Source: Calothrix sp. PCC 7716 (lineage in GTDB: Bacteria; Cyanobacteriota; Cyanobacteriia; Cyanobacteriales; Nostocaceae). Taken from it: a DNA stretch of 64,000 nucleotides. The stretch lies in the NCBI RefSeq assembly GCF_019977735.1, contig NZ_AP025018.1, positions 1,364,001 to 1,428,000 of the forward strand. The letters are read 5' to 3'. Shown here piece by piece: positions 27,405 to 35,943 of this stretch (within the stretch, counting starts at the first letter, position 1; each line of letters starts with the position of its first letter). The position numbers and the translations under genes were made by a program. The notes under the pieces were generated by a model that saw only the letters and a list, made by a program, of their open reading frames with translations, had not been told where the DNA came from and made no database searches.

Positions 27405-28940
27405 ATGAACCGTGAACAATCAAAAGCTACTATGTCAATTGCGTCACATCATAAAAAAGTAGTCGTTGTCGGCGCCGGGTGGGCAGGGTTAGGCGCCGCG
27501 TATCATCTTGCCAAACAAGGGTACGATGTGACACTGTTAGAAGCAGGCGCCTATCCAGGTGGGTTAGTGGCAGGTTGGAAAACTCCAGGTGGACGTTCAG
27601 TAGAAGCAGGTATTCACGGGTTTTGGTATCCTTACCGCAACATATTCTCGCTCACCAACGAATTAGAAATAAACCCTTTTACTCATTGGACACGTTCATC
27701 GCAATATTCCCCCAACGGTTTAGAAGTTGAATCTCCAATATTTCAAGATTTACCCAGACTGCCAACTCCCCTAGGCACATTCGTTTACACACAGTTTAAA
27801 CGCTTACCATTAATCGACCGCATCAGCGCTTTACCTTTGCTATATGCTATCGTTGACTTTGATAACTCCGATGAAGCTTGGCGCCGTTACGACTCAATAA
27901 CAGCACGCGAACTATTCAAACAATTTGGAGTTTCTGCGCGTTTATACCGCGAATCATTTGAACCAATGTTATTAGTAGGATTATTTGCCCCTGGTGAACA
28001 ATGTTCTGCGGCTGCTACATTGGGAATGTTATATTATTTTATTCTTGCTCATCAACCTGACTTTGATGTAGTTTGGTGTCGCGGTACTGTCGGAGAAAAA
28101 ATCTTCCGTCCTTGGGTAGAACATATCGAAAAACTAGGCGCCAAAGTCTTAGCTAACCGTCGCGTTACTGATGTAATTACTCAAAATAATAAAGCTACAG
28201 GTGTAGTTTGTGGTGACGAGGTATTCGATGCTGATGCCGTAATTTTTTCAGTGGGAATTACGGGAATGAAAAAGATTGTCGCAAATAGTCCCACCCTACA
28301 AACTCGTAGCGAATTTAGAAACTTGACAAACTTAGGCGCCGTTGATGTACTCGCCGTGCGTTTATGGTTTGATAGAAAAATAAATATTCCACTTCCTTCT
28401 AACGCTTGCTTTGGTTTCGATGCCACAACCGGATGGACGTTCTTTGATTTAAATGCTTTACACGATGAATACCGTGACGAACCAGGAACAGTTGTAGAAG
28501 TCGATTTTTATCACGCTAACCAATTTATACCGCTCAACGACGAAGAAATTATTCCAATTGTCCAGAAATATCTACAATCTTGTGTACCAGCATTTGGTGG
28601 CGCCAAAATAATTGATAGCAGCGTAATACGATTACCACAAGCCGTGTCACACTTCGCACCAGGTAGTTATCGACATATGCTACCAGCCACAACAAGTTTT
28701 TCCAACATATTTATGAGTGGTGACTGGATAATTACTCGTCATGGTTCATGGTCACAAGAAAAAGCATACGTAACAGGTTTAGAAGCAGCTAACTTAGTAA
28801 TTTCCCAATTAGGTGAAGGTACATATGCAAATGTACTACCTATTGAACAAGATGAAGCGCATATCCAAACCCTTAGACAAGTTAATCGAAATTGGCGCCA
28901 GTTCAGTAAATCTATTTTGCCCGACTTTTGGCTACCCTAA
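27405..28940 (+). CDS. FAD-dependent carotenoid-desaturase-like oxidoreductase
   Basis: The 511-residue protein opens with the dinucleotide-binding VVVVGAGWAGLGAAYHLAKQ and the FAD motif EAGAYPGGLVAGW typical of phytoene/zeta-carotene desaturase and related amine-oxidase-fold enzymes. It ends with the conserved FMSGDWIITRHGSWSQEKAY that closes the FAD site in cyanobacterial desaturases. It is not the canonical crtP or crtQ by what I can recall; a paralogue acting on another isoprenoid or lipid is likely. It follows the P-type ATPase gene by five bases and shares its transcript, so a common process is probable though none is known. Confidence 0.82.
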   Translation: MNREQSKATMSIASHHKKVVVVGAGWAGLGAAYHLAKQGYDVTLLEAGAYPGGLVAGWKTPGGRSVEAGIHGFWYPYRNIFSLTNELEINPFTHWTRSSQYSPNGLEVESPIFQDLPRLPTPLGTFVYTQFKRLPLIDRISALPLLYAIVDFDNSDEAWRRYDSITARELFKQFGVSARLYRESFEPMLLVGLFAPGEQCSAAATLGMLYYFILAHQPDFDVVWCRGTVGEKIFRPWVEHIEKLGAKVLANRRVTDVITQNNKATGVVCGDEVFDADAVIFSVGITGMKKIVANSPTLQTRSEFRNLTNLGAVDVLAVRLWFDRKINIPLPSNACFGFDATTGWTFFDLNALHDEYRDEPGTVVEVDFYHANQFIPLNDEEIIPIVQKYLQSCVPAFGGAKIIDSSVIRLPQAVSHFAPGSYRHMLPATTSFSNIFMSGDWIITRHGSWSQEKAYVTGLEAANLVISQLGEGTYANVLPIEQDEAHIQTLRQVNRNWRQFSKSILPDFWLP

Positions 28941-28946
28941 AAACTC

Positions 28947-29013
28947 AGAAACCCGGTTTCTTCATCACTGAACATGAATATCATCAAATAAAACGAAAAG
29001 AAACCGGGTTTCT
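28947..29013. repeat. AGAAACC(C/G)GGTTTCT palindromes, two copies
   Basis: AGAAACCCGGTTTCT (28947-28961) and AGAAACCGGGTTTCT (28999-29013) lie 37 bases apart after the desaturase-like gene, with a partial third copy near 29025. Each is a 15-base near-palindrome; together they could form a larger hairpin that ends the ATPase-desaturase transcript. Confidence 0.8.
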
Positions 29014-29100
29014 CACTGCAAACGAGAAACCCAACATAAACAATTTTTTGTTATTAATAATATGGTAAATTAAAACTACTACAATAAAATAAAGTAGATT

Positions 29101-29274
29101 ATGAAGAAAGAAGATTTACTTGAATCAGATACAAAAACGCTTGAGAACGAATATATTCCACAAACACCCTTAGCGAAGAAGCTATGGGAAATCCGTACTA
29201 GAGCAATTGCTTCTGGAATGCAGTTACTTAACGAAGAGGAAATTGAGCGAGAACTTGCTGAACGTCGAGGTTGA
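29101..29274 (+). CDS. Small antitoxin-like protein, 57 aa
   Basis: A 57-codon ORF reads MKKEDLLESDTKTLENEYIP, then QTPLAKKLWEIRTRAIASGM and ends EEEIERELAERRG. It is highly charged and helical. Small proteins with PLAKKLWEIRxRAIA...LLNxEExExELAERRG are common in cyanobacteria and sit in toxin-antitoxin-like contexts; the antitoxin role is inference from size, charge and position. The stop is 13 bases before xisH, so the three genes likely form one operon. Confidence 0.65.
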   Translation: MKKEDLLESDTKTLENEYIPQTPLAKKLWEIRTRAIASGMQLLNEEEIERELAERRG

Positions 29275-29287
29275 ATATTAGGGTAAT

Positions 29288-29704
29288 ATGCCAGCAAAAG
29301 ATGCTATTCATGATTTTGTAAAGAATGCGCTTATCAAAGATGGGTGGACAATTACTTCAGAAAATTACACTATTAGATACGAAGAAATTAAATTGTTTGC
29401 GGACTTAACCGCAGAGCGCCCATTGGTAGCTGAACGCTCTGGGCAAAAAATTATTGTAGAAATCAAAAGTTTTCTTGGTACATCACCTATGCGTGATTTA
29501 GAGGAAGCTGTCGGGCAGTATATTATATATCGAAACCTGCTGGAAGCTTTAGAGAGCGATTATGATATATATTTAGCGATAAATCAACGTGTATATATTA
29601 CCTTTTTTGAAAAGAAAGCAATTCAATTAATAGTTCAACAAAACCAAATACGTTTAATAGTCGTAGATATAGAAAATGAGGTAATTACGCAATGGATAAG
29701 TTAG
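29288..29704 (+). CDS. xisH: XisH family protein
   Basis: The 138-residue protein matches XisH, named as a factor needed with XisF and XisI for excision of the fdxN element in heterocysts of Anabaena, but found widely in cyanobacteria lacking that element. It has a PD-(D/E)XK nuclease-like core: Asp39 in LFADLTAERP and the E-x-K pair in IIVEIKSF (58-60). The start MPAKDAIHD fits homologues. The gene overlaps xisI by 13 bases, and the small antitoxin-like ORF is just upstream. No xisF recombinase or fdxN junction is seen here. Confidence 0.93.
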   Translation: MPAKDAIHDFVKNALIKDGWTITSENYTIRYEEIKLFADLTAERPLVAERSGQKIIVEIKSFLGTSPMRDLEEAVGQYIIYRNLLEALESDYDIYLAINQRVYITFFEKKAIQLIVQQNQIRLIVVDIENEVITQWIS

Positions 29705-30033
29705 TTGAATACCGTACATTAATTAAAAGTATTTTGACTCATTATGACCAATTAGCAAGTACCCCCGTAACACCTGGGGTTGAAACTTTATTATCTTTTG
29801 ATGAGGAACGCGACCAATATCTTTGGTTTCAGGTTGGCTGGACTCCAAAAGAACGGGTAAGAGGAATTACAATTCACGTTCGCATTAAAAATAATAAAAT
29901 ATGGGTTGAGGAAGATTGGACGGATGAAGGAATTGCCAATGCTTTGATTGAAGCAGGTGTTCCTCAGACTGATATTGTATTAGCTTTTCATCCTCCAGAA
30001 CTACGAGCTAATACTAATTTTGCTGTTGCTTAA
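29692..30033 (+). CDS. xisI: XisI family protein
   Basis: The 113-residue protein matches XisI, the usual partner of XisH: MDKLVEYRTLIKSILTHYDQ, ERDQYLWFQVGWTPKERVRG, and the ending FHPPELRANTNFAVA. Its biochemical role is unknown; the constant pairing suggests a complex that controls XisH. Its ATG lies inside the end of xisH, so translation is probably coupled. Confidence 0.93.
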   Translation: MDKLVEYRTLIKSILTHYDQLASTPVTPGVETLLSFDEERDQYLWFQVGWTPKERVRGITIHVRIKNNKIWVEEDWTDEGIANALIEAGVPQTDIVLAFHPPELRANTNFAVA

Positions 30034-30060
30034 AGAACTTTCTTAAAATATCCAAAATTT

Positions 30061-30138
30061 TCTTGTGGGGTGGGCATCATTGCCCGCCTTTTATATAGAA
30101 CTGCTAATGGGACGGGCAGGGATGCCCGTTCCACAAGA
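30061..30138. repeat. Facing pair of dispersed repeat after xisI
   Basis: TCTTGTGGGGTGGGCATCAT (30061 onward) faces CGGGCAGGGATGCCCGTTCC (30113 onward). The arms can form a long imperfect hairpin 28 bases after the xisI stop and could end that operon. Confidence 0.7.
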
Positions 30139-30304
30139 GGGATATTTCCATAAAATGCATAAGTTTAATTCTGCCAGGAATAGTAAGTAAGTGTAGCCTT
30201 ATGTGGCAAATTACTGATTTAACTGTTAATTTGGAGTAATTTCAGCGATTTTCGTTGTGTAATTGCTATATTCCGGGTTTTTGTGCATAAACGGGGAATC
30301 TCAA

Positions 30305-30970
30305 ATGACTACTGATAATAAAACTGGTATCTGGTGGAGATATTTACTTTTACTTGTGATAATCGTATTTGCAAGACCCGCAACGTATTTTGCTAGTCAA
30401 GCGCTGCGTGGACATCCAGTTGACCCGAACTATTTTTGGACGGAGTGGTCGCCATTTGGTTTGTTCGGTGGGCGTTTATATAATGGTAAAGGTGGCGCCA
30501 ACTGGAAAATAGGCGAAGCAAAAGCTAATATTCTCAATGCAGACGAACTGCGTAAACTGTCCGAAGTGCGGCAATTTGCCCTAGAATTAGTCAACCGCGA
30601 CCGCAATATTAATACACTAGGTTCAATAGTCACCGACCCAGTATTAAATGATGCTGCACAACGTCACGCCGAGGATATGGCACGACGTAACTACTTTGAC
30701 CACAAGTCACCTGAAGGAAAAACTCCACGTGACCGTTTTATTAATGCTGGTGGTAGTCAGTACAACGGTGTTGGTGAAAATATCGCTTTTCGAGGTATAA
30801 CCAACAGTCTTGGTTTAACTTATGGTGTTGCTGAAGAACTACAACGTGGTTGGATGTATAGCAATGGACACCGTGAAAACCTTCTAACTCCTGAATATAA
30901 AAAATTCGGCTACGGCATTGCAGTTAGTCCTGATGGGCGCCTCTATGCAGTACAAATGTTTTCTAATTAG
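30305..30970 (+). CDS. CAP/SCP-domain secreted protein
   Basis: About 221 residues from the ATG at 30305; the frame opens at 30263, but this start gives a clean N-terminus. A membrane anchor or signal segment (WWRYLLLLVIIVFARPATYF) is followed by the CAP domain at about residues 95-220. It carries the features of bacterial SCP/PR-1-like proteins: LVNRDRN, AAQRHAEDMARRNYFDHKSP, GVGENIAF and MYSNGHRENLLTPEYKKFGY. The His and Glu residues that form the CAP cavity are present. These proteins act outside the cytoplasm; the function is unknown. Confidence 0.85.
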   Translation: MTTDNKTGIWWRYLLLLVIIVFARPATYFASQALRGHPVDPNYFWTEWSPFGLFGGRLYNGKGGANWKIGEAKANILNADELRKLSEVRQFALELVNRDRNINTLGSIVTDPVLNDAAQRHAEDMARRNYFDHKSPEGKTPRDRFINAGGSQYNGVGENIAFRGITNSLGLTYGVAEELQRGWMYSNGHRENLLTPEYKKFGYGIAVSPDGRLYAVQMFSN

Positions 30971-30974
30971 TAGA

Positions 30975-31075
30975 AAGTGCTGAGTGCTGAGGAACGGAGT
31001 TAGGAGTTAGGAGTTAGGAGTTAGGAGTTAGGAGTTAGGAGTTCATACTCAGCACTCAGCACTCATTACTCATCA
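30975..31075. repeat. Composite heptamer repeat array
   Basis: GTGCTGA units (30978-30992), then six copies of GGAGTTA/TTAGGAG (about 30997-31043), then the inverted ACTCAGCACTCAGCACTCAT (about 31046-31066). The forward and inverted GTGCTGA blocks can pair into a hairpin around the GGAGTTA tract. Confidence 0.85.
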
Positions 31076-31106
31076 CTCTTAAGATATGCTGGAGGTGATT
31101 GGAAAT

Positions 31107-31127
31107 ATGCCAAATACAGTAAAGTAA
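31107..31127 (+). CDS. Six-codon leader ORF before aspC
   Basis: GGAGGTGAT (31091-31099) is the strongest Shine-Dalgarno in this area, seven bases before ATG CCA AAT ACA GTA AAG TAA (MPNTVK). The stop lies two bases before the aspC start, and aspC has no good ribosome site of its own. The arrangement fits translational coupling. The two starts are 23 bases apart and out of frame, so it is not an N-terminal extension. Confidence 0.5.
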   Translation: MPNTVK

Positions 31128-31129
31128 CG

Positions 31130-32296
31130 ATGAAACTGGCACAAAGAGTTAGTCAGGTAACACCTTCTATTACCTTGGCTATCGCAGCGAAAGCTAAAGC
31201 GATGAAGGCAGAAGGTATTGACGTTTGTAGTTTTAGCGCTGGCGAACCGGACTTTGATACTCCAGCACATATCAAAGCCGCAGCAGCTAAAGCGTTAGAA
31301 GATGGTAAAACTAAATATGGCGCCGCGTCGGGTGAGCCAGGTTTGCGTGATGCTATCGCTCGTAAGTTGCAACGCGAAAATAAGCTTGATTTTAAACCCG
31401 AAAACATCATCGTTACCAATGGTGGTAAGCATTCGCTATATAACTTGATACTTGCTTTGATTGAACCAGGTGATGAAGTTATTATTCCGGCGCCATATTG
31501 GTTAAGTTATCCAGAAATGGTTACTTTAGCTGGTGGTAAATCAGTTATTGTACATACCGATGCTGCAAACGGCTATAAAATAACACCCAAACAGCTACGC
31601 GCATCGATAACCCCCAATACTAAATTATTCATCCTCAATTCACCATCCAACCCTACCGGGATGGTATATACTCCTGAAGAAATCAAAGCAATTGCTGATG
31701 TCATTGTTGAAAAAGACATTTTAGTTGTCTCCGATGAAATTTACGAAAAAATTATCTACGACGGCGCCAAACATGTCAGCATCGGTTCATTAGGAGCAGA
31801 AATTTTTGCGCGCACCATTATTAGTAACGGTTTTGCTAAGGGTTACTCAATGACAGGTTGGCGTATTGGTTATCTCGCTGGCCCCGACGATTTAATCAAA
31901 GCTACAATTACCATTCAAAGCCACAGCGTATCAAACGTTTGTACCTTCGCTCAATATGGCGCCATTGCTGCATTAAATGGTGAGCAAGATTGTGTCGAAG
32001 AAATGCGTCTCGCTTTTGCAAAACGTCGCGAAGTCATGTACGACCGTCTCAATGCTATCCCAGGTCTAAGCTGTCCCAAACCTGATGGCGCCTTTTATTT
32101 ACTACCCGATATCAAAAAAACCGGGCTAAAGTCCTTAGATTTTTGTAACAAACTTCTTGAACAACATCAAGTAGCTGTTATTCCTGGTACCGCATTTGGC
32201 GCCGATGATACAGTACGTTTATCTTACGCGACTGATATGGCAACAATTGAAAAAGGAATGGACAGGTTAGAAAAGTTCGTTAAGTCACTAATTTAA
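31130..32296 (+). CDS. aspC: Aspartate/prephenate-type aminotransferase (class I)
   Basis: The 388-residue PLP enzyme is of the class I alpha family common in cyanobacteria and annotated as aspartate aminotransferase; some members also use prephenate. The start [20 protein letters not shown] matches homologues. [57 protein letters not shown] and the PLP-lysine motif [16 protein letters not shown] (Lys near 237) are all present, and FYLLPDIK and RLSYATD close the active site. The gene is flanked on both sides by heptamer repeat arrays. Translation probably depends on the six-codon leader ORF. Confidence 0.93.
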   Translation: MKLAQRVSQVTPSITLAIAAKAKAMKAEGIDVCSFSAGEPDFDTPAHIKAAAAKALEDGKTKYGAASGEPGLRDAIARKLQRENKLDFKPENIIVTNGGKHSLYNLILALIEPGDEVIIPAPYWLSYPEMVTLAGGKSVIVHTDAANGYKITPKQLRASITPNTKLFILNSPSNPTGMVYTPEEIKAIADVIVEKDILVVSDEIYEKIIYDGAKHVSIGSLGAEIFARTIISNGFAKGYSMTGWRIGYLAGPDDLIKATITIQSHSVSNVCTFAQYGAIAALNGEQDCVEEMRLAFAKRREVMYDRLNAIPGLSCPKPDGAFYLLPDIKKTGLKSLDFCNKLLEQHQVAVIPGTAFGADDTVRLSYATDMATIEKGMDRLEKFVKSLI

Positions 32297-32525
32297 GTGC
32301 TGAGTGCTGAGTACTGAGTGCTGAGTGCTGAGTGCTGAGTACTGAGTGCTGAGTGCTGAGTACTGAGTACTGAGTGCTGAGTACTGAGTGCTGAGTGCTG
32401 AGTGCTGAGTGCTGAGTACTGAGTGCTGAGTGCTGATATAAAATCCTAATTCCTAATTCCTAACTTCCAACTCCTAACTCTTCACTTCTGATTTACTCAG
32501 CACTCAGCACTTTCTACTCAGCACT
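32297..32525. repeat. Large GTGCTGA heptamer array with inverted end
   Basis: About 18-19 tandem heptamers of AGTGCTG/AGTACTG type run from 32297 to about 32432. They are followed by TTCCTAA/CTCCTAA units (32443-32481) and an inverted CTCAGCACTCAGCAC block (about 32496-32525), reaching the stop of the convergent glycosyltransferase gene. It fills the entire gap between aspC and that gene. Confidence 0.9.
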
Positions 32526-32526
32526 A

Positions 32527-33714
32527 TTAAATCAGTCCCATTTCTTGTAGACCCTGACGTAAGCGTAATGCTTCGATAGGGTTATCTTGTTCATGGAGGG
32601 AAATTGCTTTGTTAAATGCTGCTAAACTGGCTTTTTGATTTCCCACTTTTAACCATACGACACCCAAATTTTGATATGCCGATGCGTATTTTGGGTCTAG
32701 TTGAACCGCGCGTTGGTATGATGATATTGCTTCTGTAAATTTACCCATTGCTTTTAGTGTCATTCCTAAGTTGTAGTGTCCGACAGCAAAGTTTGGGTCA
32801 ATACGAGTTGTCATCTCATAGGCACTTTTAGCGCTTTGTAAGTCTCCTAAGCTTTTAAGTAAACTTCCTAAGTTATTATAGGCGCCTAATTTTAATATCG
32901 GAATCACGACTTGTTTAATAGCTGCTTGATAATGCGATACTGCTTTTCTGATGTCTCCTGCACGGGTATATCCAATCCCTAAATGGTAGTGCAATTCATA
33001 CATTAAATCTATATTGGCTTGTTTCGATGCTATCCCACGCTGCAATAATTCTATTCCTTCAGAGAGTTTTCCATTTTCAATATATAAACCTCCAAGCTTG
33101 CTACATACATAAGGGTCATTAGGATGATGTACTATAAACCCTTCCATTGCAGTTTGTGCTTTTGTTGTTTTGTTCTCTTGCTTAATAGCTGATAAAGTAT
33201 ACCCTTCGTGTAATATTGCAACTTCACTCAAATGTCCAATTTGCCAATCTGGCTCTTTTTGTAATATTTCAATTACGCTGTCGTCTATTATTGCATGATA
33301 TGGACGCGAAAATTTGATATCTGGATGCTTACGGAATAACCTTGATACCATTGAATATGGTGATTGAGCGGCGCCTATTTCATGACGCAGCAAATTTACC
33401 ATAATATATTCTTGCATGGAAATTGTCTGTTGAATATGCGATTTTATTTTCGGTGTTAACCTCTCGTCTGCGTCTAACACTAATACCCAATCTCCTGTTA
33501 CATATCTTAATGCTTCATTACGTGCGGCACTAAAATCATTATTCCACTCATATCTATAGACTTTTGCCCCTAATTTCTCAGCAATTCCTACTGTTTTATC
33601 TATGGAGCCTGTATCTAATACTACAACTTCATCAACAATGCTTGTGGCGCTTCTAATGCATTTAGCCAGTGTGGACTCTTCGTTTTTGGCAATTATGCAG
33701 AGACTGAGTTTCAT
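32527..33714 (-). CDS. Family-2 glycosyltransferase with TPR repeats
   Basis: The 395-residue protein begins with a GT-A glycosyltransferase domain: MKLSLCIIAKNEESTLAKCI, DTGSIDKTVGIAEKLGAKVY and WVLVLDADERLTP, whose DxD is the metal/nucleotide-sugar site. Family resemblance is to SunS/WaaE-like glycosyltransferases. From about residue 195 it carries five or more tetratricopeptide repeats (AVGHYNLGMTLKAMGKFTEA, SAYQNLGVVWLKVGNQKASL) for protein contacts. No membrane segment is seen. The acceptor is unknown. Its 3' end abuts the heptamer array. Confidence 0.88.
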   Translation of the reverse strand: MKLSLCIIAKNEESTLAKCIRSATSIVDEVVVLDTGSIDKTVGIAEKLGAKVYRYEWNNDFSAARNEALRYVTGDWVLVLDADERLTPKIKSHIQQTISMQEYIMVNLLRHEIGAAQSPYSMVSRLFRKHPDIKFSRPYHAIIDDSVIEILQKEPDWQIGHLSEVAILHEGYTLSAIKQENKTTKAQTAMEGFIVHHPNDPYVCSKLGGLYIENGKLSEGIELLQRGIASKQANIDLMYELHYHLGIGYTRAGDIRKAVSHYQAAIKQVVIPILKLGAYNNLGSLLKSLGDLQSAKSAYEMTTRIDPNFAVGHYNLGMTLKAMGKFTEAISSYQRAVQLDPKYASAYQNLGVVWLKVGNQKASLAAFNKAISLHEQDNPIEALRLRQGLQEMGLI

Positions 33715-33770
33715 AATTTACTTGTATAATAAAATATAGACTAAAATTTTTAAGTATTTTCTTAAATTAG

Positions 33771-34130
33771 AATGGTAGGCTCAGAACAACAGAAGTTCAA
33801 GATATTAAACTCCATCTCAAATCAGCAAGCATTACTATTAATCGGTATAGTACGCTTGCAGACAATAAAGCATTCGAGTTGGAATATACTGCAAAAGAGA
33901 GAAATAAACTCACCAAGTACTGTAAAAAATCAACTTTGTATAATAAAAAAGTTTACAAAATAACTAATGCCGCCAATGTCGCTGATTACAATAAGTATTT
34001 GCCGACAGTGGAGCTTATGGCACAATCATTTGAAATTAAATCCACTCTTGTTGGCGCCTTTATTGTACCAACCCCGCACGCAAAGCACGTACAGCAGCTT
34101 GAGTACGGTCGGCAACACAAAGTTTACTAA
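33771..34130 (+). pseudogene. PsbP/DUF1795-like C-terminal remnant
   Basis: An open plus-strand frame without an N-terminal domain reads KAFELEYTAKERNKLTKYCK and NKKVYKITNAANVADYNKYL before PTVELMAQSFEI. This resembles the last ~60 residues of PsbP-like lipoproteins (YT...V.NNKAYVITYTA...F.KFLPTVE.M..SFEI). The frame then runs into the 3' end of the response-regulator gene on the other strand before stopping at 34130. No start or lipobox is present, so this is a fragment of a lost gene. The similarity is from memory of the family pattern only. Confidence 0.45.
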
Positions 34131-34773
34131 GAATACCGCGAACGTGAGTTTTGACGGTACCAACAGTTAGGTAAAGCTTGCCAGCAATTTCTGCGTTATC
34201 GCATCCTGCAACAATCAACTCTAGTACTTCTTTTTCCCTTTGAGTTAACGGGTAAGCTACTATTGTTCTCTCAATATCTGGGTCAATACCCTGAATTACA
34301 ACTCGTTTACCACTATCGGAACTGCCATCTACATCTTGTCGTAATTGACGCAGCACAATATCCGCTATTACCGAGTCTATCCACGAAGTACCATTCGCTG
34401 TAGTTTTTACTGCTTTGATTAAATTCTCGCTTTCAATATCCTTCATACAGTAAGAATCTGCCCCTGCCGCAAAAGCAGCCAAAACAGTATCCTCATTGTC
34501 CTGCATCGTCAACATCAGTACTTTTGTATGATTATCGTCGTTTTCGGCTTGAAAATGTCTAAATAGACGTGTCAACTCAACACCATCCATATCAGGCAAA
34601 CCGATATCAATGGTCGCAACATCTGGCTTGAGCGTTTTCAGAAGCTGTAACCCCTGCTTTGCATTGGCAGCTTCACCCACTATCTCGATTGCGGTATCAG
34701 CCTTTAAAGCTGCCCTCAAACCCATTCTGGTAAGGTTGTGGTCTTCAATTATGAGAACCTTGACATCGCTCAT
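34060..34773 (-). CDS. NarL/FixJ-type response regulator
   Basis: The 237-residue protein has a receiver domain (about 4-125: VLIIEDHNLTRMGL, phospho-acceptor Asp in VATIDIGLPDMDG, switch Thr/Lys in MLTMQDNED and YCMKDIESENL). Its C-terminal LuxR helix-turn-helix (about 175-237) reads LTQREKEVLELIVAGCDNAE and VGTVKTHVRGILSKL. It should be a DNA-binding transcription factor activated by phosphorylation. No cognate kinase is adjacent. The receiver has a longer spacer to the HTH than usual. Confidence 0.92.
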   Translation of the reverse strand: MSDVKVLIIEDHNLTRMGLRAALKADTAIEIVGEAANAKQGLQLLKTLKPDVATIDIGLPDMDGVELTRLFRHFQAENDDNHTKVLMLTMQDNEDTVLAAFAAGADSYCMKDIESENLIKAVKTTANGTSWIDSVIADIVLRQLRQDVDGSSDSGKRVVIQGIDPDIERTIVAYPLTQREKEVLELIVAGCDNAEIAGKLYLTVGTVKTHVRGILSKLCVADRTQAAVRALRAGLVQ

Positions 34774-35148
34774 GGCTGTCTCTTCTTTACCTAACTTTTT
34801 CTAATGTAATTTAATTTAGCTATTTTAATCAAATCCTTATGTAAATAGAAAGGTGACAAATAACTTCATCTATCGCAAGCTGCAATATAAGGTGGCATAC
34901 GAATTTCGTGAGAGAGGTCTGAATACACATCTCACACTATAAAGCTAATTTTCACATCTTTCCGCAGAGAGATTATAGCAGCTAAATCGATTATTACATA
35001 TAAGTATTTGTAATGTCTCATTATACGCCATGCCGATAGTCAAATACAAAAAATCCCGATATCGATCAGATACCGGGACTATATTACCTCACAAAACCTA
35101 TGACAACTAGAGGTGCAAAACTTAAAAGACTGAAAATTGAAAAGAAAA
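34774..35148. other. Intergenic region upstream of the response regulator
   Basis: About 375 bases. Apart from the csbD terminator at 35048-35078 no gene or RNA was recognised. The promoter of the response regulator should be here. Confidence 0.5.
35048..35078 (-). terminator. Intrinsic terminator downstream of csbD-like gene
   Basis: On the minus strand TCCCGGTATC and GATATCGGGA pair around a TGATC loop and are followed by TTTTTT, a textbook Rho-independent terminator about 70 bases after the CsbD-family stop codon. Confidence 0.85.
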
Positions 35149-35331
35149 TTAGTTAATAGTTTTCTTCACTTCATCCTTAAGGTTTTCTGCGGTATGACGA
35201 ACTTGCGCTTCGGCTTGTTTCGCTTTACCTTCAGCTTTATCATTAGGGTTGCCAGTAACTTCACCAACTACTTCTTGAATTTTGCCTTCGATATTTTTAG
35301 CTACTGCTTCTACACGATTTTCAATGCTCAT
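35149..35331 (-). CDS. CsbD-family stress protein
   Basis: About 60 residues from the ATG at 35331, chosen because GGAGAAGATT lies just before it; an earlier in-frame start at 35343 lacks such a site. The sequence MSIENRVEAVAKNIEGKIQE, then VVGEVTGNPNDKAEGKAKQA, has the CsbD pattern (EGKxxExxGxxTxxxxxxxEGKxxQ). CsbD proteins are small, helical and general-stress induced; the molecular role is unknown. It is monocistronic with its own terminator. Confidence 0.88.
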   Translation of the reverse strand: MSIENRVEAVAKNIEGKIQEVVGEVTGNPNDKAEGKAKQAEAQVRHTAENLKDEVKKTIN

Positions 35332-35343
35332 AATCTTCTCCAA

Positions 35344-35943
35344 CTAAATAATTTTAAAATTCAGAAACCTGGTTTCTAGGTTTCTTAAGCTCGTTAATCA
35401 AACTTATAACATTCATATTAATGAGTTTTATTCTTTAACACTTCTACCTTCAGGATATTATTAAAATTTTAACTTTTATCCATCGTATATAGTTTTAGTC
35501 ATAATATATTCAACTTTAAGATATTATTAATGAATCTTTGGTTATAGCAATTCAAGTTAATTCTTCTTACACACGGCTAATTTTTTTATATCCAATGGTG
35601 GATAATTTTCATTTTAACAATATGGTATGTTAAAAAGCTTTGTAATCACTTATACACTTTATTTCTTTAGACATATATCTTTTGACTTTATCCAAATTAA
35701 CTTTCTTAAGGCTTTTAATGTAAGGAAACAAGAGCAAATAAACCTGGTTTCTGATTTAACATTTATTTACAGTCGAATTAAATGGTCATAGGTTATACGT
35801 CCCTAAGTAAATGATTAAACACAATAAAGTATCGCAAGATTTTTGATATTATTTCGTTAGATAGAACAACATATTTTCAATCTGGTTTTTAATAAGTATT
35901 AACAAAAGCGCTTAAAACTTTATTTCAAAAAGGAGACATTCAA
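35344..35943. other. Intergenic region between csbD-like and GlsB-like genes
   Basis: About 600 AT-rich bases between two divergent stress genes. It contains degenerate copies of the AGAAACC-GGTTTCT repeat (about 35361-35375 and near 35737). Both promoters should lie here; no ORF was seen. Confidence 0.55.

Noticed and set aside
30975-32525. CRISPR array suspected from the dense repeats around aspC
   Set aside because: Units are contiguous heptamers without unique spacers, and no cas genes are near.
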